Below are positions 33,332 to 46,097 of a DNA stretch of 64,000 nucleotides, piece after piece; the first letter of the stretch is position 1; every line of letters begins with the position of its first letter. A program made the translations under genes and the position numbers. This DNA is from Sipunculus nudus (lineage: Eukaryota; Annelida; Sipuncula; Golfingiida; Sipunculidae). A model generated the notes under the pieces. The model was not told where the DNA came from and did not search any database. It worked only from the letters and a program-made list of their open reading frames with translations. The stretch lies in NCBI GenBank assembly GCA_026874595.1, contig CM049306.1, positions 19,957,019-20,021,018 of the forward strand, written 5' to 3'.

Positions 33332-34176
33332 ATGAAGGAGATTTAATGCTTTCGATCAATCTCAGCTTGCATGTCCAGTGCAAAGCAGTGCGGGTGTATA
33401 CATGTATATGTATAACATAATTATTGGATACTACTGTGAGTTTTTATTGTATCTGACTTTACCGCTCAGTTACACTGTTATTTTTACTTTTATTTTGAAA
33501 AGTTAAGTTTATCTGCTTGCCATTAGTGTAATTTCTTCCCGTTTAACTTGTCGGTGAACAAAGCAATTAAAAAAAAGCGTTCTTAAAGATTGGTCCGCCC
33601 GGCTAAGAAAAAAGTGGGCGTTAATTCCTATACAATATTATAATTTAGCAGATAAGTTTCTTCATACAAGCAAATCCCATGTGACATCTGATTCAAAACC
33701 AGTTAAGTAACCCACAACGTTACAGTTCTAACTCAAATTTATATCTTACAAATTCATTACATCTGAAAAGAATATTATATTATATATATATGTAGTACGG
33801 TACTAATAGGACAGCTTCCCTGCCAAGCGATTCTGCGGTATTCTCGGCGATGTATCAGGGATGACCATAGCGCAATATCTATCTACGCAAGCGCCTGGAG
33901 CCAGATCAAAGACTTTCACTCCTAGGTGCTTTTTAAATTTTTTTTATCAAAATCGCAAGTAACATCGGATGCGATCCACGATCCCAGTGCAAACTCCATC
34001 TTATTAAATCTTGGTGTGATAGTGTGTTCGAAACACTATAAACACAGCACGCATGATGTTCCATGCATGTATAAACTATCCTCAATTTCAGTGTACTTAT
34101 ACATCCAATTAAAGGGTCTGCCTTTAATCCCGTCAGGCCTGTTGTGAATGTAAGGTCGGATACTACGGAATTCTTT

Positions 34177-34181
<5 letters not shown>

Positions 34182-34216
<35 letters not shown>
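34182..34216 (+). repeat. (TC)n microsatellite
   Basis: Perfect CT dinucleotide tract of 35 bp. Confidence 0.95.
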
Positions 34217-34218
<2 letters not shown>

Positions 34219-35685
34219 GAAATAAACCGTGCTGTCTTACTGTATTTCCACATGAGTTATAAACAACTGATTAAGATGTTACTTTTCCAACCGATGGCGC
34301 CGCGCGGATCAAGGGGGACCGTTTAGTCTCTCCCTTTATCATAGGAGAAATTATACCTATATCTCAAGTTGCAGTGTTTTTTTTTTACAATGACTGTTTA
34401 AGACTTATACCACCTTCCTGTAGTTTTCGGGCCATTCTTATATGTGGTATATACTATATAGTCCCCCAGTGCAAATGGTTAAACTCGTCTATTTCTAAAA
34501 TCCTGCAAGGGAAGATATATTTTAAATGATTCCTTGATTATATTTTAAGCAAACAAGATAACCAAGATATATTTAGGAAACATCTACAATCCTCCGTATG
34601 TTATGCAACCTACCACGGACATGCAAATAGTGATGATATATAGACCACAATGCTGACAAAATACTGTAAAAACAGGATATTCTTTTTTCGTTCATGATAT
34701 ATGTTATAAGACCTTTACCTTGTTTCATGACATTGACATGGCTTCATAATGTACATGTATACGCTATTTCTAAAGGAACTTTTTACTGGATTTGTGGTTT
34801 TAGATTATCTATACCATCGGTACTGATTTGATTTAATTTTTATTCCCGAGGATGTTTTTTATTTTCACTAAAATGCTAATGTATATAATTTAAGAATATA
34901 TATATATATATTATACTACATTAATACAGATATTAAAGAGTTTATTTAATTTTATAGATTCAAGAAAAGACGTGATGCATGCTATATATGTATGGTACCT
35001 GACGTATCTTTTGGGCATTTATATTTAAAGAGATGACGTGTCTTTCACTGTTATATTATCAAATTAATTACTAAAAAATACATATAAAAAATACTGTGGT
35101 CATCCAGGGAGGCAAAATATATATGAGGTATTCAGGGTAATATTGCTAAATTTCAGTCAATACTGTTTTGTGGTTTTAGGGAGAGTCACTATGAGTGTTC
35201 CAGCTTTAGGCTCATCTTATTACCTCCGCCAAGCGGATTATTACATATATATTTTATAAATTTACATCTCTTAGTTTTGGCTGGACTGTATAGCCACACT
35301 TAAACCGACTTTGCAGCTGAGCGACACACAAAAATACGCTTGCCCTTTCTTAATTTTGGCTGTCCAGATGTAGGATGCCTGTTAATATACCTACAAAAGA
35401 TTACCGTTGAAACAAAGTCGCTCATGTATATACTCTCAATCAAAACCACTCCGGAAATATTAAGCAGGAATAAAGAGATTGACATTCATTTTCAAATATA
35501 TAAATTTCTCTTTATTTAAACATAAAGATTTATACTTGAAAGATGAATTTCTTTTAGGATCAGTAAGGATGAGTAAATAACCTGGAAATAATGTTCAAAT
35601 TATCGATAAATCATAGACAGATTCAAAAGTGTACATAACAAAAAAATCCGATGTTTTTCTTAAATTCCTATTTATTTAATTATTT

Positions 35686-35690
<5 letters not shown>

Positions 35691-35760
<70 letters not shown>
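35691..35760 (+). repeat. (AT)35 microsatellite
   Basis: Perfect AT tract of 70 bp, a self-complementary stretch likely to vary in length. Confidence 0.95.
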
Positions 35761-35762
<2 letters not shown>

Positions 35763-36144
35763 AAACATGATTATTTTCACAAAACGATAGATGAAATTGT
35801 GATTTATCAGATGTCCGGTAGACGTCAGCCCAACACGTATATTACCTCCTTTGAATGTTAAATGCAAATCCATTCTGTGGAATCAGTCCGTTGCACACAC
35901 TGATTTTGCATATAATGGATGGATATTGTGGAATTCGGGAAAAGGAACTGTCACGTGATGAAGGCAACGACCAGGGACGGAACAGAGGAATTATAGTCAA
36001 ATCAAGTTTGAATTTGCTGAATAATTAAAAAAATATGTTGTCGAAACCATGCATATGGTTAAAACATGAGAATCTTCAGGAGACCCTCATATCGAATAAG
36101 TCATATCGAATCCCTTTCTTCGTTTTCATCTCTGTCTCCCTGTT

Positions 36145-36146
<2 letters not shown>

Positions 36147-36176
<30 letters not shown>
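36147..36176 (+). repeat. (TC)n microsatellite
   Basis: Perfect TC tract of about 30 bp. Confidence 0.95.
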
Positions 36177-36180
<4 letters not shown>

Positions 36181-37182
36181 TTTAATAAATACCTCGTGTC
36201 TTAGGAATTGAAAAAATTCACCTGTGGACAGAAACATTTTCAAAACCCTTTTTCCATAACCTAATTTACTGAATATTAAAATAAGAATCTTGTTTAAGCC
36301 CATTGCACTTCTCTTTCCAACAAAAAAAATCTTTTGTCTTTGGTCGGGAAAACCATTGGCTGTTTTCATGTTATGAAATTACACAATATTTCTGTATTTT
36401 TAAATCCATGAATAAATCACATGTTCCTGAGTTTATTTTTTCCCTCAAGGCTAAATCTTTTGACGATTTATTTGACCTGATGTCGAACATGAAGGTACGA
36501 GTAACCTTTGACCAGTATATATCAAAGTACCTCCAGAAATACTTCCGTCAACACCTGAACTAAGTAGAGGCTAAATTGATGGATTGTAAAGCAAAATACC
36601 TACCCTACTGATAATAGAACCAAGAACAATTAAAGAAACTATTTTTTTATGTGAGTTTATCTATATGAGTATCACTTTTTAGGGATTGTGACAAAGTATG
36701 TGGAGGGACAGAGTATCATGTGTCATCCTCACTTTTTAGGGGAATAAGACATGCACGTCCTTTTGTACATTGCGATTTCGAGATTACATTTGTTTTCCAC
36801 TAGCTTCATAGCTTCATATTCACCTCAATACTTTTTCACCTGCGCATATCATTATAAAAAATCAGGATATCGGTTGCTTCAATGATCTCAATGAATCAGC
36901 ATTATCCTGAATGTTCAAATCAAAATATATTGGAAAATGATATGAAGAACATTTTGATATTCTGGGTGTTTTTGCCCTGGATTAGGGGACGCCAGTCCGT
37001 GCTCGAGTGCATGGATTGCTCCACTCACATTTCTTCAGTAAACAATCAAGGCTCATGTCAGTAATATTATCCTTGTATCGCTCACACGCGCCGGCTTGAC
37101 ATCAGAGCCCTGAAATGCGTATATGCATTTCTTATCCGGTCGCTCATATGGCAAACACCCGTCTAGTTAAAGTCTTAACTGC

Positions 37183-37242
<60 letters not shown>
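37183..37242 (+). repeat. A18 followed by (TA)21
   Basis: Poly-A run 37183-37200 directly followed by TA repeats. This may mark the tail of an old retroposon, but no body was recognised. Confidence 0.9.
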
Positions 37243-37247
<5 letters not shown>

Positions 37248-37649
37248 GCTAGTTATATAAGAAGTAAATGTTTAAGTTTAAGTTAGACTTGTATATCCAT
37301 ATTTGTAACAGTTGTTTTTTTTCTTCGATACGACCAATATTGCATGAAAAGCGTTTTGTATCAATACGTATCGATGAATCGGTATATTGATGAAACCCTA
37401 ATATATATTTAAGCTATATGCAAATGAAGCCACCAGTTTAGTAACCTGAAGTGTTTGTCTAATATAAAAGTCTATAATTAATCTATAGTTTCTAGCTGCA
37501 GTACATTAACTGGAATGTGGTGATTATTTATATAATTACAATGACAAGCTGTCTGAAGTGAGTAATTTACAATAAAATTAAAAATTAGTAATGTGCAGAT
37601 ATGTCTAATAAAAAAGTGTATACTTACGTTCCAAATAATATAAATTTTT

Positions 37650-37790
37650 TTATTTGGCCAAGTCCATCTGCAGACAGGCTAGTGGGGTTGCAATGCATCC
37701 GTAATTAGGTTACCTATCCGCAGCCCAATAACGGATCCTCATATGGGCCTGGCCCAGCGGCAGATGGGCCAGATCCGTAAAAGGTCTCCA
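37650..37790. repeat. Imperfect inverted repeat with CCATCTGC / GCAGATGG arms
   Basis: GGCCAAGTCCATCTGCAGAC (37657-37676) faces GGCAGATGGGCCAGATCC (37761-37778); between them lies GGATCCTCATATGGGCCTGG. It resembles a short foldback element. No target duplication was confirmed. Confidence 0.35.
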
Positions 37791-38607
37791 ACATTTATAA
37801 GTAAAGTATATTCCAGGTCACATCCGATGTTAAACGATTGTCTATGATGAATCATTTTATATAGATACATGCTGATACAGGGAAAATCTTAGCTCTAGCA
37901 TTAGTCATGAGTAAGAAAGTTTATTGCAATAGTCTAATCATGCGTTAAATTGCGCTACATTTAGTGATAATGGTAATGTATTTTAATACAGCCGGTTATT
38001 TGCCGTTGCCCACATGATCACTGTCGGATTATCATTGTCGCATAAACGGGTGAAAATATATACAAAGCTATAGAAAGAGGACCGTTTTACTCGGTCTATA
38101 TATGCTGACTACATAATCCCAGCCCGTTAATCCTCTAACACGCAAAATATACGGAATGAGTTCTGTAGATTCATTTAAGAATTTTACAGTGGACTGACTC
38201 ATCTACAACTCTTTGTTACGCATTTATAACTCAGCTAAATTGGACCAACAATATTTGCCAAATTGAAGACCTGCCATGAACTCGACAGTTTGTTTACGGG
38301 GGTTGTTGGGGTCAGAGTTAATAGAAACCGAGATATTGATCCCTTAAACATGGTAGCTGCCACCTTTACAATAACATATCACATAATACAATCTGTGGAC
38401 AGAGCATTACAGGCATGGGATCAGGTTGTCCAAATTTACCTTACTTTCTAGAGAGACATCCAAGTTAAATGAAATCCGGAGAGTAATATTCTCAGGGCTA
38501 TTGACTCGAAATCCTGTAACCTAGGGAGGTGAACTTTTGGTCAGTTGAACTCCCAATTGTTTATAATTACGTTCATATAAACACCATCGAAAATAAACAT
38601 TACAAAC

Positions 38608-38610
38608 ACG

Positions 38611-38643
<33 letters not shown>
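38608..38643 (+). repeat. Compound (CA)n(TA)n microsatellite
   Basis: CA repeats of about 24 bp followed by TA repeats. Confidence 0.9.
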
Positions 38644-39629
38644 TCAGAAGTGACAGTCACTATACAGTTCTGATATATACTGCAGCAGGTCATGATGAAG
38701 AAATGTTTGTCTACAAACTTGTCCAGCCTATAGTGTCACAGGTCAATTGTGGCAAGTTTAAGTCAGATTTTCTATATTTGATTATGTTCAACACATAGGT
38801 AATTACGGTTAAGGATAATACAAGGAAGTTATTTCGTTTGGTGTTTTGCTGGTAGGTGGAGAACAAAGGGACTGTTTTTCAGGCCCCTCTACAAACGTCG
38901 GGGGTACATTTGTTCTTTGTCAGATTTAGACGAGCGAGCCAGATAATAAACATCGATGATTTAGATATCAGAATTCTCTCACTTCGTTAAACTGCCCATT
39001 TCCCCATTTTTTAACAGGAAATTTGGGACAACTGAGGCAGAGTTCAACCAGTCGCAACAGATAAACACTGTTTGTTGTCATTATCGTCGACCGGGTGTCC
39101 TGCATCTAAAAACTGTGAGTAGTTTACAAGAAGAAAACGGTGAACTTTTTCCTATAAATAGGACGCTTTACACCTGTGTTGCACTTGTGTTGTGTGTATA
39201 AATACAATTACTCTGCCCCAAGCAGATAATAATTTTATGCTCGCCACACCATCAGTGTTTTGTGTGTTGGGCGCCAATAAAAGGAAATGATACGGGGGGG
39301 GGGACGTACAGAACTATAGTATATTCACAAATATTTAAAGCCCAAGACCTGCCTGGTTGAAAAGAAGGTAATGATAACCAAAATCAGAGTTAAAAACTGT
39401 CCCGAGAAATAGAATACTTGGAGGGCGGACATCGGTATTAGTACGGCGGTGCCGGGCGATAATTAAGGTAACACTGTGTTCTGGGAAATCTGGTACTCGT
39501 AACGTATGGAAACCCATAGCCGGCAGCATGAGGACCTTGCTAAATAAGCAGATTCATTTGAAACAAGCAGTTTAATTTTATCTGCAGTATAACCAGTTCA
39601 TGAAGACGCGGAATTAACTAGGAGAGGGC

Positions 39630-39880
39630 GAATATCCAATATGGCGGCACTGCTTACAAGAGGGCGGAAGTTCTAGGTCGCTAGATTTTGAATAATGATT
39701 ACAGAGGACCTCACTTTGACAAGAAGGGTCACGATTAGTAAATATATGTTACATACATCCCCACCCGTATTCTAACTGGACTAAAAACTCCATTAAAATA
39801 TTATATTAAGAAAGATGTGGGGCGACCATAATGCACTGCAAACCGGAAGTAAGTACCGGCCAATAGCAGTCCAGGTCATT
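39630..39880. promoter_or_regulatory. Promoter-like cluster: YY1-type, two ETS-type and CCAAT motifs
   Basis: CCAATATGGCGGC (39636-39648) contains a good YY1 core (ATGGCGGC). GGGCGGAAGTT (about 39663) and ACCGGAAGTAA (about 39841) are ETS/GABP-type sites, and GGCCAATAG (about 39858) is a CCAAT box. The stretch is less AT-rich than its surroundings. Such groups mark housekeeping promoters in animals. No gene is visible next to it, so direction and target are unknown. Confidence 0.35.
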
Positions 39881-41036
39881 GTTCGAGAAGACATGCCCGC
39901 GCTGGGACAAGATCACTCGTCAACCAGGACTCGGCAACCATCTACCACTAGTACCAGGAGAAACAACGACTAGTGAATTCATCTGTCAGGAAAAATGACA
40001 ACCAGCAACGTTCTATCTGGAAGAAAAACCCACCACCACCCCCTTCGCCACCGACTCAAGCACTCTGTGTTCTACTTGTTAATGTTAAAATTTTAAAGTT
40101 TATTGTTTCTAAACAGTATATTTGTCGAGGTGTAAACTGTTTACTTTTACTACTACTACTTTTACTTTTAATATGACCTATACGATATATATGGCGTGTT
40201 GTACCCCACCTTCCCGTCAGTGGGAAAGAAGGGATAATTGCTGAATATGTTGAATATGGAAATTTTAATGTTATTTTTAATAAACCTCGGCCAGTTTTTC
40301 CCACAATTCCATGTCTTGTGCGCTTCTTTCAGCACTTCCGAGAACAGAGCAAGTGACTGGATGGGTATGAATGATATAATCAAGTTTTGTTTAATTATGG
40401 GATAACTGAGAGCAGGTTCGGGTGTGTGCATGTTGGTGTGACAGAGCATAAAACAAACTTATTCCCCGGATAACATTGGTCTCAGTGCCGGCGTGCCTAG
40501 CTTTATGCGAGTACTGGGAAAATAACAGATTCACTGATTGTGCAAGTGATACATGATGAATCATTTGTGTAAACAAGGAAGTCTAGGAGTTCAGCAAAAA
40601 GACAAAAATCAATTATAAACCATTAACCCTACGTATTTATGTTATTGCGTATAGGCTTCGTAGTGTACCTTGTGCATGTTACTTTAGATATATATTATGG
40701 AATTACTGCATGGCATATCATGACCAAGGGCTATACCTAGTACCTGTTCGTACTTTCTTACATTCTATCATGTGATAGTTTTTGTTTAGATTTCAGCCTC
40801 ATTTATTTTAGTGTGTATGTTTGAATCAACTCTGTCTCAGCGAGTCTCAGGACTGTACACGAACAGGATCCCACAGCGAAAGGGTGCGACATCAAGGCGG
40901 AGTGAAAACTAGTTAACAGTTTATGTGGATCTGAGAGGTACGGGGTTCTTATGTGCCTGTTTATATTTTAGTATATATGCAAGCACGTATTAGGCCTATA
41001 CAGTCGATAAATGTTATGTAAATGAGAAGAAATATA
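39881..41036. other. Sequence downstream of the promoter-like cluster, no gene assigned
   Basis: A 33-codon open frame starts at an ATG near 39994, but it has no recognisable product. The rest is AT-rich with nothing supported. Confidence 0.35.
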
Positions 41037-41043
41037 TTTTATT
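41037..41043 (-). terminator. Candidate polyadenylation signal of the uncharacterised gene
   Basis: AATAAA on the minus strand at 41038-41043, downstream of both possible stop codons. The cleavage site was not determined. Confidence 0.45.
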
Positions 41044-41196
41044 ACTAATGAAAGTTACAAGTCCTTCTTGCATATCGTTATCTGTATTTATCACAGAAAA
41101 AAATATCACAGTTGTATAAATTAAAATAAATTAGGAGGAGATTAATTGTGCATTATATAAGAGCCTGCAGCCTGTTTATGACTAGATCGTGCAGGG

Positions 41197-41481
41197 TTAT
41201 TCCAGTTTGGAAGAGCTTTGGTTTGCATTAAAGCGCGACCAGAAATTAATATGCGATGACGCATTTCCGGTGCTGTCCTTGCGGTAACTGCTTGAGCTTG
41301 AGTTCCGCTCAACAGACGAATTATCAGTATCTTTTTCGGTTATTCTCTGAGAAGTGTAATTATTCTTTGACTTCCAATTCGGTGTTGGCGTGTCCCCATG
41401 AGAGTATCTCAAAGCAGCACCTCTACTGACGTTTGGCCCATAATTCCTGTCGTCTCGAATTTTTGTGTAGTTACGAGGCGA
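41197..41481 (-). other. In-frame extension after the TAG stop (94 codons)
   Basis: The frame of the last exon continues after the TAG without another stop until TAA at 41197-41199. It encodes SPRNYTKIRDDRNYGPNVSR... and ends FNANQSSSKLE. Its Ser/Asn/Arg/Asp composition resembles the part before the TAG. A minus-strand AATAAA lies at 41038-41043, about 155 nt further on. Options are stop-codon readthrough, a polymorphic or mis-sequenced stop, or a coding remnant now in the 3' UTR. Confidence 0.5.
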
Positions 41482-41722
41482 CTAAGGCGTTTGGCGTATA
41501 TCGCTGTCACGTGATGTTACAGCACCAGTATTATTGAGACGAGACCCTGAATTTTTCTTGTTTGACAGCGGGCCCAATGGGCCCGAGGACGTCAGGTGAG
41601 AGTCTTCCAACAACCGAGAGTATCCATGAAAACTTGTTTTTGGCCTCCCTTCTTCCCCATACACTAAATCTCCTATCTTAATATCTCTTAAAATATCTTG
41701 CGCTGTTGTAGCTGGCATATCC
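41482..41722 (-). CDS. Last exon of the uncharacterised gene, up to TAG
   Basis: The acceptor TTTTATACAG has a long T-rich tract. After the split Arg codon it encodes DMPATTAQDILRDIKIGDLV and continues Ser/Asn-rich to DSDIRQTP, then TAG. A further 94 sense codons in the same frame follow to a TAA at 41197-41199. Confidence 0.75.
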
Positions 41723-44700
41723 CTGTATAAAAGAAAAAAAAATAATAAACGCATTATTTATAGTAAAAACGTTTTTACCACATATTTGGTCAAGCCCAAA
41801 TCCTGATTCAGAGTGTGAGTGGACAAAATATTGGTCTTTTATGGTCATGTACACTTTTGATTAAATAAAGGAAAACTTTACCGAGTTCAGGCTACTCATT
41901 ACTGGGATTCTTAATTCCTTCTCTACAAAATTTTACGTGTACTATACGTAAAACATCTAATTTATAGAGTTGATGAACAAATGAACATATCTATACGATA
42001 AATATCTTTAGTAATAGAGGTACCTGTCATGACATGGGGAATTAATTAATGGAATAAAATCATATTATATAAACTTGCTTCACATATGAAATACACCAAT
42101 ATAGGACAATACAAACACCGTCGGGAAAAATGATACTTACTATATCTTTTTTAAACGAAAGTAAAACCATATGTCATTTGTTTTAAGTGCATGACCTTAT
42201 GGCTTGTATATATGTACATTAAATGAAAAGCACATTATCTAAGCTGTATAATGGCGACAACAAAGCCTAATGAATATTTACATACACAAGACAAATTAAT
42301 TACAACCATGTAGGGCTAAAGTCTGCATGTGGGTGCCCATTGAAATTTGGGGTTTCTTTTCTCTGACACGTAAAATTATAACATATCGGTACGAATTAAC
42401 TACATTAGCCTGATATGAGTTTGATTCAAGACTTAAAAAATTTTTCAACAACATGTTGGAAGCATGTTGTAGTGGTATTCAGGACGCTGATCACATGCAT
42501 GGGGTAGAACATAGGACTCAAAGCAGGGTGGTCGTGAGTTCAAATTTCAGCCCAGGCAGTGAGATTTTCACTGTCGGCCCCCACCCAGGGTGACCGTTCT
42601 GCAGGCTTAATGGGAAGGCTGTGCCTCACAGCCGTGTATCACTCACAAACGAGTTCATCTTTGAGGGTTTCCTCGGTGAAATGACTGGCAATGGGGAAGA
42701 TTACCAATCCAGGACCCGTTGGTGCGGCAGACATAGGGCCTGGGTGACACCAGGATAAAACAAGGGCCTAGAGGCAAAAATTATTTCTACTCCCCCGCCA
42801 TATGTTAAACTGGGAAAGTGTGGCATCAGTGATCGGGTTGGCGGCCGGAGGGAAGGACGGACCGCACGGCGGACGGACTGACGGAGAGACGCGGACCATT
42901 TGTAGTCCTCCCTCCTTACGCCGGGGGACAAACATAATATAATAGGAAGCGAGTGCTACCGCATTTTCACGTAGTCCCAAACCGAAATGGAACTCTACAG
43001 ATGTACATACTTAAAAGAATTAGATAAGAAAGCACAATAAAATGGAAGCGGTTACTTCCACCAAAACAAGGGACCCATAGGTCACGGCGCTCAGCTGAAG
43101 TTTGAAATTTTAGCAGATACAAAATATGCAAAATATTCTCTTGTAATAATTTTCTTATATATAAGCATATGAGAAGCTGAGAGTATATGGCCCTCCTACT
43201 TGGTTATAGTTAAGTTCTAAATATATGATTGCAAAACTAATATTCTGACAAGACTGTCATGAAGAAAAACAATAAAAGTTTTGAGATACTGTGGTGCATA
43301 TGAAAAATTAACTTTTTTTATTTACAAGTTTTAAAAATTTGTAATAAAAAAATCTGAAAATATAAGTTAAAATATCATAATTGTAAATTGCAATCATTAT
43401 TTATCCAGAGTTTAGCTCACATCGGGTCATATTATGCATACACATATATTTTATTATTTTTAAATCACAAATGTTTAAACTGAAATTAAAAAAGAAATTA
43501 ATGCCATGATATAGCATCTTCAAAATTATTCCTTGAATCACTATTAAACAGTTTTGTACATTGGAGCTTTCAGTTCATGCTTAATTATATTCAGAGTGAA
43601 ATAAAAGATTCAGTAAATTTGATAAAATAAAAACATCTTTTCAAAATAAGTATACACACTCTTGGTTGACTGAGGGACAAACAATATCATTTTGCTAATT
43701 ACTATCTCAGCAATAATTTATTACTGGAATTAATATTCAATTTCACACCTGGTGAAGTTTTTACTCTTCTGAAGAAAGGAATTCCTTATCTGATGAACAT
43801 CAACCTTTCATAGGAATACACCACTTTGTGGACACAATTAAATGTGAACTGTAATCACTGTAACCCTGGTGGTACAATAAAAAATCTAAAATGTAGCAAA
43901 AGCCTAGAATAAGATTGAATCAAATACAGAAAATTATAACATTTATCTAGTTTATGCACCATCCGGGGGGGGGGGGGGGGGGTTGCAGGGCATAGGGAAA
44001 GCCTGCTAGTACTAGTAGTGGCCAAGCTGAGCCAAGGCAAGCTGCCGGAAGCGGGTTACATAACACAGGTAAAGGCTGTACGGCTTGATGTAAACAACAC
44101 TTGACATAGTGAATGAAAACTTGACCGAAAGCTTAAAAGATTAAATCCTTATGTTTATATGCTGTGAAAATTAAATCAACTGTGCTTACAGGGAAAAAAA
44201 CGTGCCGTGGCCAAAGTTCTACAAAACTTAAGGTATTGATGTTTAATTATGCTAATAACTCAACAAAATTGCAAAATTTAGGTCTAATTTTGGGTAAACA
44301 AATGAATCTTCATTCAATAAAGTTATATCCCTGAAAAAAAAGTCTCCAGCTTCAGCAATTCTCATGTTAAGTGAACAAACATATTTCCTGATTTTAAATA
44401 AGTGCATTATTTTTGGGCCCATAACTTCACAAAATTAAACAATACTGACCTAACTTTTGGTATGTACATAGAAAATGTATGGAAAAATTAGCATACTAAA
44501 TTTGATCAAAAACAGATAAGTGGTTTTGATATTAGGCAGTCTTGAAGTGTTACAATGGGTTTTTAATGGAAAGCGGAGGTTTTTCCTTAATATCTCAAAG
44601 GAACGAAGTCCTAGTGACCCAATTTTCTGTATGGTAGGAGATTTTGTGGGACAACTAACTGTATGCAGAATTTTAGATTCGTAGGTCCAGCGGTTTCAAA

Positions 44701-46043
44701 ACGTGCCCTGTTAACGGACGGACGAAAGGACGGACAAAGGACCACGACTATAGCTCAGATGACTTATAGTTAGCTGAGCTAAAAATAAAAAAAAAATGCA
44801 TGGACAAACAATCCTGGGAAAGTCTAAAAAAATGAAATTTACACTTATAAATGAAGGCCCAAAGATAACACTTAGAAGCGTCCGGAAAAAAGTAAAGTGA
44901 GCAAAATTATGCATAAAGCTTTCGACAGTATCATATTATTCTTCTATCGTGAGATACACAGGAACGGAATTTGATTCAGAAATAAATCCGGCTTTTCACA
45001 GGGAACATTGTATTATGTGTAAAACTTGGGATTTACAAGAGCACATAAAGGGCCATGCCTTTCACATGATAATTAGCTGATCAATTCAAATGAAATATTG
45101 ACAGTGCATGCAGCAACAATATCAAGAGTGCCCAAAAAACGGGCGCAACCAGCAATAGCCTGGAGATCGAAAACTCCTCAACTGATCACCTATTCTACAG
45201 AAATATCATATGTGACCTGACCTTTTGTGGCTGTCAGCTGTGCCATTCCTTTGATTGCTGCCGCGTTCAAATATCATAAAGGAACACGGTTAGAATCATT
45301 AAACGCGCTGGTTATCCTGTATACAACATTAATGACCAAGCGTCTAATGACATGTTTTCGTGTTTACTGCACCGTCTGTAGCTTTCACACGGAATGGTGG
45401 AAATTCTTCTGGCTACAGCTACTAATAAGTTCTCGTTATTTCATACTGGGAAACCATATGTCATATATTTAAGGAGAGTTTCTCATCCACAAAATTTCAT
45501 AGTAAAGCCATATATTAGAATGTTACTCTCTTAAACTGAAATTTCGACGATATAGCATTCATTATACAATATGATATATGTATACCTATATGCATCTATG
45601 TCTCATACGTGTGTGTTCCAGAGCAATGGCATGTCAAGTATATTCCGATAAAATGAATTTATATATAAGATACATGTTTTTTACTTTTGTAAAAATACAC
45701 TTCTGTGAAAGAACTGTGTATATAATGATTCTTTGTATATATGCATCTGTATACCACATATGTGTTGCAGAAGAATAATATGTTCAATGAATAAAGTTCT
45801 AAATAAATAATCTTGATTACCATAAGAATGGAGAGGTTTGACAAAGGCAAATTTTATATAAATATATATATAATGAGATATTCTTAATTCTACCACGGTA
45901 TTAGAGTGCGAATTATCAGAACTTTACCTTGGATTTGCCCATGATTCCTTGATTTGATTTTCCTCTAATTTGCTGGCCGGAATCGTCCCACGCGGAGTCT
46001 GAAGAATAAGTTAATATAGAGAGGGTCACACCTTTATGTCCCG

Positions 46044-46097
<54 letters not shown>

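Larger units (their letters stand above)
33144..39590. other. Intergenic region with microsatellites only
   Basis: Between the proposed CENPF promoter and the promoter-like cluster at 39.6 kb. Apart from the listed microsatellites and the foldback near 37.7 kb, no gene, RNA or protein similarity is recognised on either strand. Confidence 0.45.

Noticed and set aside
39015-39116. Plus-strand exon-like stretch with TTTTTTAACAG acceptor and ACT|GTGAGT donor
   Set aside because: Open in one frame for about 33 codons, but no partner exon, recognisable peptide or promoter lies before it.
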